64,000 bases of DNA from Isoetes taiwanensis (lineage: Eukaryota > Streptophyta > Lycopodiopsida > Isoetales > Isoetaceae): contig JAJEKV010000059.1 in the NCBI GenBank assembly GCA_021234155.1, positions 1,095,844-1,159,843 of the forward strand, written 5' to 3'. The notes under the pieces are model-generated. The model was not told the origin of the DNA. It did no database searches and saw only the letters and a list, made by a program, of their open reading frames with translations. Shown here in pieces: positions 55,940 to 64,000 of this stretch; the stretch's first letter is position 1; the number at the start of each line of letters is the position of its first letter. The position numbers were made by a program, and so were the translations under genes.

Positions 55940-58900
55940 ATGGCCGGTTCCCCTGCCAATGTTAATTTGGAAGAGGAAGAGCTCAAGGAAAAACTTTTTG
56001 AGTTAGAGCATGATAATTCGCTCATGAGAGAAAAAACTTGCAAACCGCCGAGGTTCGAATTGCGAGCTGCAAGAACCGGATTTCTCTTTGCCGCAGTGGC
56101 GGTTAGCTGGCAAAGAAGTTGCAGGCCCACGTAGTGGTATCAAACGGGTGCCAACGCGCCAAAATTGAATTCAAAAAGTATTCGGCCGCCACTAATGATG
56201 CGGATGAACTTTTCGCGTGGGTTCGGGATTTGAATTCATATTTTGCTAAGACTAAGGATGACGAAGATACTCGTTATATTTTGCCGAAGGCCATCCGATG
56301 GGGTTGCAAAGGACCGGTGGTCGGATATCCGTAAGAACCGGCCCGGTCGATCAACCTATTGTTACTTTTATGAATTTGAAAAGCAAATCAAAATCGGTTT
56401 TTGGGTCATAATTGGGAACCAGACCTTATCGCCGAATGGAATAAGTTGACCCAACAAAAACACCTGAAACCGTTAGAGCCTTTGCCGCGACGAAGTTTTA
56501 AAGAAAGGACTTAAATTTTAGTAAAATGATACCGAGAAGTCCGAAAAACTCATGGGTGGGGTTCATCGTTGGGTACCGCAAAGCTCGACCGCAAGTTGCC
56601 AATCTTTCTTTTGGTGAGCTCAGAAGATGGGAGAGAAAGTAGAGGAGGAAGGTTTGGCCCTTCGAAGCCATTAATGCTCAACGTGGCCTCAAAGTTTCTA
56701 TGAAAGAGGCGCAGTGGTTTTCGTGATAAATCAATAGGATCCGCTCGTGGTGCGGGCTATTCAAACGGCCAAGACACGACGTTGCGTGATAACGAACCTA
56801 TTGGGGCCAAAGAGCCAAAGGAATCAGATCAGCGCGCGGCAAGAAGCCGCTTTCGCGCGGAAAATAAGTGTTTTGTTTGTTATTCAACCGATCATAAGTT
56901 TTATGAATGCCCTACTTACTTGGAAAAGAAGAAAGGGGAACGAAAGGAAGCTATACCTACTCTTAAGTCCGGGACTAAGAAAGAGGATAAAAGTAAAAAA
57001 GTAGCTTCGTTAGGTGGAGATGGAAAAGGGAAAAAGGTGGCTACGGTCCGAAAAATCGGATATGGGTTACGTTGAGAATAGTAGTCTCTTACGATTTTGG
57101 GCTACTATTCAAGATCAAAAAGTACATGTCTTATTCGATCCAGGGTAGTGAGTTTGATTTTATTTCTCGCTTTCGCTTTGGTGAAAGAACTAAAATTAAC
57201 TTCTATTCCTTTATCAAGTGATGTAGAATTATCTTACGCTTTCTTGAATGTTGCCCCTCCGCCTTCTTCATTTATGGTCAAGGATGTTGAATTTCAATTG
57301 CGGGGATATATCTCAGAACGCGTTTTTTCATGGTCTCTCACCTTGGAGGTATGGATATTATTCTCGGCATGCCATGGCATAAGGCTATTAATCCTCTTAT
57401 AGATTGGAAAGCGGGTATTGTTATGTTATCTTTGGAAGGGGGGTAAAAAAGACCTTCAAGTTTGTGAAGGATGATATTGTTTCCCCTATTCCCACAGCCG
57501 TTGTACAGTTTAAAAGCGTTTGGCAATGAAAACTCATTTTGTGTATTTGGTGGTTTTTGTTCTAAGATAGATGTATCCCCATTAAATGAGCGTCAAACAA
57601 GCTTTTTGCATTATTTTGATGATGTCTTTTCAAATGAAATTCCACAAACTTTGCCTCCCCAACGTTTGGAGGACCACAGATTGATCTTCTTCCGGAAAGA
57701 ACCTCCTAATCAAGCTCCTTATCGGAGAATGCATGGCCAACAAGTTGAGATTAGGGCCCGCCTTGATGAGTTGCTTCAATTGGATTGATCCGCCATAGTT
57801 CTTCACCTTTTGGTGCTCCCTGCCTTGTTGGTTAAGAAAAAGATAATTCCCCTGGCGCATGTGTATAGATTATCGCGCTTTGAATAAGATAACCGTTAAG
57901 AATGGGTTTCCTATACCAAGGGCGGATGATTTGTTTGATCAACTCCAAGGTGCCACGTTTTTAGCCGCCTTGATCTTTAAGTCGTGGTATTGGCAACTTA
58001 AGGTTGCTACCAAGATGTTCATAAGACTAGCGTTTAGGACAACCTTTGGACATTATGAGTTTTTAGTCATGCCATTTTTGGACTTACAAATGCGCCTTCT
58101 TCTTTTGGTAGGCTAATGGGGCTAATATTTGAAGATGTGCATGGGGTTTATGTTGTCGTGTTCTTTGATGACATATTAGTTTTTAGTAAGTCTGAGGAAG
58201 ACCATTACTTGCATTTGCGGGAGGTTTTCCGTCGGTTGAGGGAGGAGTCTCTTACTCTTAATCCTAAGAAAAGTATCTTTTTCCAATCGGAAATTGAATA
58301 TTTGGGTCATATTGTTTATACGAGGGTCTTAAAGTTGATCCTAGTAAGGTTCAAGCAATTGTGGATTGGCCAAGATTACCCGCTTGATTCTTTGCATTGC
58401 GTTCCTTTTTGGGCTTATGCAGTTATTATAGGAAGTTTGTACAGAATTTTGCTCGTTTAGCTTCAGATTTATATTTGTTGCTACGAAAAGATGTTCCTTT
58501 CCAATGGAATCATACTCATCAGTTTGCTTTCCAAGTTTTAAAGGATGCCATGGTTAATCCTCCCGATTCTCGTTTGCCAAAGTTTGGTTTACCTTTCTTG
58601 TTATGTGTTGATGCAAGTGGTGTGGCTTTTTGGGGCGGTTTTGATGCGGGATGGTCATCCTATTGCTTATGAAAGTCGGAAGTTTTCTCGACACACGGAA
58701 AGTAGATATAGTGTTTATGATAAGGAATTTCGGGCATTGTCATTCATGCTTTGAAAGTGTGGCGACACTATCTTATAGGGTCCACAGTTCATATTTTGAC
58801 TGACCACCAAAGCATTCGGCACATTGTTTCACAGAAAACCTTATCGGAAAGGCAGTTGAAATGGGTTGCTTTTATGCAGCAATATGATTTCTCAGTGGAT

Positions 58901-60504
58901 TATCGTCCTGGTAAAGAGAATGTTGTTGCTGATGCTTTAAGTAGACGTTATGCAGTTTGTTCTCTTTCTATAGCACAATCCAACCATTTGGAGGGAATGA
59001 AACCATTGTATGTCACTGACCCTGATTATAAGAATATTTGGTTGTTAGCTCAAAGTGGCAATGCAAATGGATATAAGATCGTTAATGGGTTCTTGTATAA
59101 AGGTCCAAAGCTATGCATTGTGCGGAACTTTCGGTCACTTATTCTTAAAGAAGTTCATGATGCACCTACTGCGGGTCATCGTGGCGTGGGGGCAACTTTG
59201 GCAAAGCTTGAACCATACTTTATTTGGCCTGGATTGCGGAGAGATGTTTTGGTTCATATTCGGCATTGTGTTACTTGTCAACGGATAAAAGAAAGTTTAA
59301 CAAGAAACCTCATGGTGTTCCTTTATCCTTGCCTATTCCGAAGAGGCAAAGTGGGAACAGATCACTATGGATTTTATTGTTGGTCTTCCTCCCATTCTCG
59401 CGAAGAACACCGCCATTTGGACAATTGTTGATTGTTTAACTAAGCACGCTCATTTTATTCCTTGTTGGGAAAAGTTGACGGCTTATAGTGCGGCTACGCT
59501 CTTTATCAAAGAGATCTTTAGGCTACATGGGTTGCCAAAGATTATTATATCCGATCGTGATACAAAGTTTACTAGTAAATTCCGGAAGGCATTGTTTATG
59601 CAATTGGGGACAGAGTTAAGGTTCTCTCTTGCGTTTCACCTTTAAACCCGATGGACAATCCGAGGTGGTAAATAAAGTTATTTGTTCCATCTTAAGGGGT
59701 TTGTCAATGAACATCAAGGTCATTGGGAGAAAGATTTGCCTATTGCTGAATTTGTGTATAATAATACCTATCGCCTACCATAAAGATGACCCCTTTCAGC
59801 GGTCTATGGTCACCAGGCGGGAGCCACTCTTTTCGAGTGTGTGAGGATGTTCCATTCGGCCGATGATTTGGTTATTGAGCATAAGGATCTCATAGACTTG
59901 CTTCAAGCTTCAGATTCGAGATGCTCAAGCATCTTTTGGAAATAAATCATCTAAGTTGCGGCAACCGATTGGTTTTAAGGAAGGAGATTGGGTATGGATG
60001 AGGATCCATAAAGCTCATTTTAAGAAAGATCTTGCGCAAAAGAAGGATCTTAAGTTGGCACCCGTTTCCATGGACCATTTCAAGTTATTAAAGTGGTCAA
60101 TGAGAATGCATATCAATTAAGATTGCCTCAAGGTTGGAAAATGCATGATGTAGTGAATGTTTCATTCCTAAAGGCTTATCATGGTAAGGAGTTACCTCAA
60201 CTTGGGAGGTTAAGCGAGCGAATTGATTGATGATTCCGAAGTTCTAGAGCCGGAAACAATTTTGGCGGATAAATCCACTAGTGGTTCAAGACAATATTTG
60301 GTTAAGTTCGCTCACAAACCTTTGGAGGACGCTTCATGGGTGCGTGGCAGTGTTTTAGAAGCTTATCCGGATATTCTTAGAGAATATAAAGATCGGAAAG
60401 CAAAGGAAGCCGAGGGACAAGAGGAAGTCCAAGCACAGGCTTCTACTAGTCGGCCTAAGAGAGGGCCAAGGAAAGATTATGCTAAGATGGCTAAAGGAAA
60501 TTAA
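55940..60504 (+). pseudogene. Gypsy gag-pol with chromodomain, many frameshifts
   Basis: Gag begins at 55940 (MAGSPANVNLEEEELKEKLF) and is broken. A CCHC knuckle CFVCYSTDHKFYEC is near 56870. The protease site near 57115 reads VLFDPG, followed by a stop. RT gives CIDYRALNKITVKNGFPIPR, a region ALIFKSWYWQL where the first catalytic Asp is lost, and FFDDILVFSKS with the DD kept. RNase H includes LLCVDASGVAF and LTDHQSIRHIVSQKTLSERQ. Integrase gives HDAPTAGHRGVGATLAKL, HCVTCQRIK and the core DFIVGLPP/IISDRDTKFTSKF. The end (60223-60504) is a chromodomain, EPETILADKSTSGSRQYLVK then ASWVRGSVLEAYPDILREY. Chromodomains steer integration to methylated histones. At least eight frame breaks are visible. 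Confidence 0.9.
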
Positions 60505-60539
60505 AGACCCCTTTTGCAGCAGAGGACTGCTGCAATGTC

Positions 60540-60686
60540 AAGAGGGGGGGAAGGCCTTTAAAGGCCCGTGTCCCTCTTTAGCCAAAAGGCCATCTAAATA
60601 TGCCATGTGTCCCTCTTTAGCCAAAAGGCCCTCTAAATATGCCATGTCCCTCTTTAGCCAAAAGGCCACGTCCAATGCATATTCCA
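60540..60686 (+). repeat. 3' end: polypurine tract plus three copies of a 37-bp unit, inverted relative to the 5' end
   Basis: After agaggggggg comes aaggcctttaaaggcccgtg and then three repeats of 'tccctctttagccaaaaggcc' separated by 'atctaaatatgccatgtg'-type spacers, ending acgtccaatgcatattcca. The 5' end has only one unit in the opposite orientation. Confidence 0.85.
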
Positions 60687-60691
60687 TTATT

Positions 60692-61830
60692 AGAGCAGGG
60701 ATTTCCTTGCTTTGAGATTTTATGTTCCCAAACATCTGACTTTTGTATAAACCAGTGATTAGGAAAGTCCATGCATATATACTTAGAAACTTCAAAAATT
60801 CAACGAGACATATCCAAACCTTGCAAAACGGAACTGCATTTTACAGATGACGCAATTTATGCATACCTTTGAAAGGGCCGGCAATCAAGAGTGGATCAAA
60901 GAATTAAAAAGGAGTTGAAAATCGCCGTCTTCGTCATCATGAATATCGCAGCAGAGTAAGCAAAGCAGCAAAAAACCGATCTCTGCTGCAACCATCACAA
61001 TCGGAACCACAATGGGAAATTCCAGAGCCATCAAACCGGAAAATGAAACATATTTTTAATGTTAGCGCACAAGCTCGAACAGCTGCCGCCATTGACATCT
61101 TCTTCTCTTTAAACGCAACTTTTGCTCCATTGAAGAAAATTATATCAATATCTTTATATTGTACATTTTATCTACAGTTTTGTGCATAATACAAAGCATG
61201 AAAGTGCCAAAATAGAAATCTTGCATATTTTAGCCAACCTCAAGGTCAACTGACTTTCTCAAACATCCCATCTTCTGCTCTTGCCTCTAGAGCATCCTTC
61301 CAATTGCCCCCAGGTAAAAAAGGGGGCCAGAATATTCCTAAATATTCTTGGGAAGTGGTTGTTGGATATGTATTGAGCATCTGATGTATAGTGCAGTAGA
61401 GCTGTTTGTAGAAGTTCGAATTTGATGAGTTGAAGCAAGATATGAAGTTGTTCCAATTTCGCATCAGCTCCAAGCTTGGACATTTCAATTTCCCTTTGAT
61501 TTGTTTGCTTGTGTTTCTGCTAGCACACCCTACTATTGGTATGGTTGTAACTTATGTGCATTACCTCCTACATACAACTTTTCTATTAAAAGAAATGCCT
61601 TAAAACACATCTTGAGAACCACATTCTAAATAGCGAAAACAAGTGCATAAAAAAATAAAAAAGCAATCAACATGATATTTCAATATAGATGCTCCCATGG
61701 TGCACAATATTTTAGAAATGGATTAAAAATGTGACAATAGTTCTAGCAAATTTGCTATAAAGAGTTTGTCTATATGTTTGTTTGTGGACATCTATCATTC
61801 ATATATAAAGCAACTTCATTTTTTCTATAC
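60692..61830. other. Right flank of the gypsy element; no gene assigned
   Basis: 60692-60760 is the other half of the empty-site paralogue. On the minus strand 61031-60876 is a 51-codon ORF with one hydrophobic segment (MALEFPIVVPIVMVAAEIGF), and 61488-61246 is open for 80 codons; neither matches a family I know. Confidence 0.4.
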
Positions 61831-61833
61831 AGG

Positions 61834-61930
61834 AATGTTTGTGTGGAGGGAATTCTGGCCTAGAAAATTGGCCGACGCGCTTCAGCGCGGAGGCCAATTT
61901 TCTGGCCAGAATTCCTGACACACAAACATT
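61834..61930. repeat. Long imperfect palindrome with GC-rich centre
   Basis: Arms of about 40 bp (aatgtttgtgtg...gaattctggcc.agaaaattggcc and its inverse) flank the centre gacgcgcttcagcgcgga, which itself can pair. On either strand the centre hairpin is followed about 10 bp later by ctag (minus) or ctgg (plus), which also suggests a Helitron-type end. Confidence 0.8.
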
Positions 61931-62094
61931 GGTGTAACATGAAATTTGTGGGGGGAGGGGGGGGGCATTTTTTGTGCCACGTCACCATTTCACTGTTCAT
62001 CATTTCTGGCCGGTGAGTCCGGCTATGGCGCCGTCGTGACGCCAGAGCTCTAGGCGTCGTCGATCCGGCCATTGTTTGCATTTTCTGAAGCGCC

Positions 62095-62352
62095 GGATTC
62101 TGCTCTTTGTTTTGATGTGATTTTGAAGAAGAGTGCTTGAGAATATCATAGTTTTTGAAAGATCTTTATATTCTTGTGTCTTTCTGGAGATTTTGGTGGC
62201 CTTTTCAACTGGAAGGCCTTCAACTGGATTCTGCTCTTTGGTTTGATGTGATTTTGAAGAAGAGCACCCGAGATCATCATAGTTTTTGAAGGATCTTTAT
62301 TTTCTTGTGTCTTTCTGGAGATTTTCGTGGCTTTTTCAACTGGAAGGCCTTG
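62095..62352 (+). repeat. Tandem duplication, period 131 bp
   Basis: Units start ggattctgctctttg at 62095 and 62226 and include tgtgattttgaagaagag, tttctggagattttggtgg and tttttcaactggaaggcctt; a few substitutions separate them. Confidence 0.88.
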
Positions 62353-62548
62353 TTTGAGTAAGAATCTTTATTCTTGCACTAGATTTTCTGATTCTTGGTT
62401 TTGACCTCTTATTTTTTGGTTCTTTTAGCAACTGCAGCTATGAATCTGATGTTGAATCTATCCACGATACAAGATAAAAAACAGGGTCATTTTGTGTGTA
62501 TACATCAATCCCTTTTCAAGTTCATTTAATTCGGCGATTATATTTGTT

Positions 62549-63154
62549 ATGGCAACTCTGCTTCTCTCTGGCGCCGAAATAGAACTCATATGGCTATGGC
62601 GGACGATTTACACAGCGTTAATTTCTTTACTTCCACTCTTTTTTCTGTTAACATTGACGAGAATGACAAATTCCTCTGTTTCTGATGTAATATCCACATC
62701 TTCTTCAACAATTTCAAATAAGCTTAGGTCCTGATCGTATTAAATTTCCAATATGGAGTGATCATCTAAAAGTGATTGATGTTTCAGGGATATTTCTTAC
62801 TTCTGGAAGTACTTTGTAATATTTTGAGTGTATAATATGAAGTAACATGTTCTTCAAAAAAAAAAAAAAAATTCAAATAAGCAAGGCAATGCAGAGATCA
62901 GAAAATCGGTAGATGGAAAACAAAGGCATATTAAACAAGAGCATGGTGGTCAAGATGAGGGAAGGGGAAGTGGAAGTGCTCAAGGTCTAAGAAGAAATCC
63001 TTATACTGGAATGCCAGTTTGGGCTATTATTTCTCTTGTTCTGGCAGTGCTGACAATAGGAAGGATTCCCGCAATTCTCATCACAACTCTAGTGTGCTAC
63101 ATTTACCCTCTTCTTCAACCGCTGCTTCGAGATTTTTTAACAAAAACCTGTTGA
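62549..63154 (+). pseudogene. Membrane-protein ORF interrupted by a retroposon
   Basis: Left part 62549-62723 reads MATLLLSGAEIELIWLWRTI, YTALISLLPLFFLLTLTRM and a Ser-rich stretch ending TISNK. The right part from 62873 reads SNKQGNAEIRKSVDG, a polar linker, then GMPVWAIISLVLAVLTIGRI and LITTLVCYIYPLLQPLLRDF to TGA at 63154. The two parts are in the same frame across the duplicated target site; removing the insert and one target copy leaves an open frame of about 148 codons with three or so membrane segments. An earlier ATG at 62492 would add 19 residues. I do not recognise the family. As it stands, translation stops 11 bp into the insert. Confidence 0.6.
62724..62871 (+). mobile_element. 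148-bp poly(A) retroposon
   Basis: The target duplication ttcaaataagc is at 62713-62723 and 62872-62882. The insert ends in 16 A (62856-62871). Its 3' half (tttgtaatattttgagtgtata) looks like a plant mRNA 3' end. No tRNA-type promoter boxes were seen. Confidence 0.82.
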
Positions 63155-63169
63155 TTATGCTGCTAAATT

Positions 63170-63290
63170 TTCTGTTGAATGTACTATTTCTGCTATCTTC
63201 AATGTATCTGAACAATGCTTCTGCTATTAATTTGATTTTGGATGTACTGTTCTTGCTATCTTCAACGTATCTGAACAGTCTAAGAGTGTG
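63170..63290 (+). repeat. Short tandem duplication, period about 63 bp
   Basis: 'gaatgtactatttctgctatcttcaatgtatctgaaca' and 'ggatgtactgttcttgctatcttcaacgtatctgaaca' follow one another. Confidence 0.75.
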
Positions 63291-64000
63291 ACGCTCCCAG
63301 AACATATACGACACGCCGGACGTATAGATACGGGGACTTTCCCCTCCCATGGCAACCAATTCGCCATGAGCAGGGCCCTCCGTCTAACTCGGGCCATCTA
63401 TAGAGAGATGCCCGGGTGAAGGACACGGAGGTGTCATTCGGCCCACGCCTTCAATGGGGCTCCTATGTCGCGGAATCACGCATACAAGGTTAGCATACAA
63501 CATAATCATATAAATAACAACCACCATGGCACATCCATCCAACTGATAACAACAGAGAAAATGCATTTAATACTAGAGAAAACTCCCCAAACCCAAGGTT
63601 CTACCCTGGCTCAGACTCCAGTGAGGTTCGACTGACGGCTAGGTCTCAAGAGATCAGTAGACCGAATCTTCGCATGGCATTGGCTGGCATAGAACATCAG
63701 CTAGGGTTGTCCACTCCATCCGCCCCTCCTGTGCACACTTTGCAGATGAGTTGAATCAAGCTATGGCGTCATTGTAGCCTTCCGGAGACGCAATCCCAAG
63801 GCATCACCCTTCGGGACTACTCCGGGTTACATCTCCCCAGTCCGATGAGGCAGGTCAGGGAAGTGTCCCTTTCCAGAGTCGCAGTGATTCCATGGGTGAG
63901 CTAGAGGATACGTGCCGCATCAGCGACCCCCGCATCCGTACCCGACCTACTCCCCTAAATCTACACAAAGTACAGGGTGATCACACAGCTGTACCCAGGG
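63287..64000. mobile_element. Probable LTR of a gypsy-type retrotransposon, cut by the window edge
   Basis: Base composition changes sharply to GC-rich at tgtgacgctcccagaac (63287), a start typical of one class of plant Ty3/gypsy LTRs. No protein motif occurs in the remaining 700 bp and no second copy is in view, so orientation and extent are unknown. Confidence 0.45.

Larger units (their letters stand above)
55744..60686 (+). mobile_element. Decayed Ty3/gypsy chromovirus with inverted, not direct, terminal repeats
   Basis: The element runs from TGGAATATGCATTGG (55744) to CCAATGCATATTCCA (60686), with TTATT on both sides (55739-55743 and 60687-60691). The first 42 bp equal the reverse complement of the last 42 bp. 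The primer binding site tggtatcagagc at 55917 starts two bases after the 172-bp 5' LTR-like segment. A polypurine tract lies at 60540-60554. No direct copy of the LTR-like segment 55802-55915 occurs at the 3' end. Confidence 0.8.

Noticed and set aside
1-64000. CRISPR arrays, bacterial operons, rRNA genes
   Set aside because: No regularly spaced identical repeats with unique spacers, no operon-like gene spacing and no rRNA sequence; the window is plant nuclear DNA.

Overview
The window looks like a land-plant nuclear chromosome, AT-rich and dominated by transposable elements. The evidence is plant-only families or plant versions of families: CACTA/TNP2 transposases, a Helitron with plant-type RepHel order, a chromodomain Ty3/gypsy element, a PUB-type U-box/ARM tail, an EDR2-type START domain, a chloroplast CPN20 fragment and a TPD1-like secreted protein. 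Introns are short with GT..AG borders. I cannot place the organism below 'land plant'. All calls come from reading the bases and translations by eye; no search was run.

Layout. 0-0.8 kb holds a broken F-box fragment and a short membrane-protein ORF (minus). 0.9-3.6 kb is repeats, including a hairpin minisatellite. 3.7-4.64 kb is a LINE remnant (coiled coil, L1-type ORF1, start of an endonuclease). From 4.64 to 38.4 kb there is one old minus-strand Helitron split into three pieces by two later insertions. The first insertion is a 24.25-kb CACTA element (6474-30725, target duplication AAT). The second is a 5.87-kb Ty1/copia element (31222-37095, target duplication AAGCC). Inside the large CACTA lies a second, 8.85-kb CACTA-like element (15595-24443, also flanked by AAT), and inside that a tRNA-type SINE sits in a CT microsatellite. 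The nest is therefore four layers deep.

The outer CACTA appears close to autonomous. It has a seven-exon TNP2 transposase whose reading frame closes without a stop, a second En/Spm-type protein (one internal stop) near the right end, and subterminal TGACA-type repeats at both ends. It also carries an intact three-exon gene for a SET-domain-like protein directly upstream of TNP2 on the same strand. Between these genes the two CACTA elements carry fragments of unrelated host genes with splice sites still visible: EDR2-like START, TruA-like pseudouridine synthase, CPN20 and a PUB E3 ligase tail.

38.4-46.8 kb is non-coding repeat-rich DNA with a Helitron 3' terminus, tandem duplications, a LINE C-terminal remnant and a block homologous to the interior of the inner CACTA. 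At 46.8-49.0 kb there is an intact two-exon pogo-type DDE transposase gene (704 aa, D225/D336/D372). At 53.82-54.32 kb there is a two-exon TPD1-like secreted cysteine-rich protein gene, the best candidate for a normal host gene. At 55.74-60.69 kb there is a decayed chromovirus whose two ends are inverted rather than direct repeats; it is flanked by TTATT, and a paralogous empty site lies at 52.1 kb. At 62.5-63.15 kb a membrane-protein ORF is interrupted by a 148-bp poly(A) retroposon with an 11-bp duplication. An LTR-like sequence runs off the right edge from about 63.29 kb.
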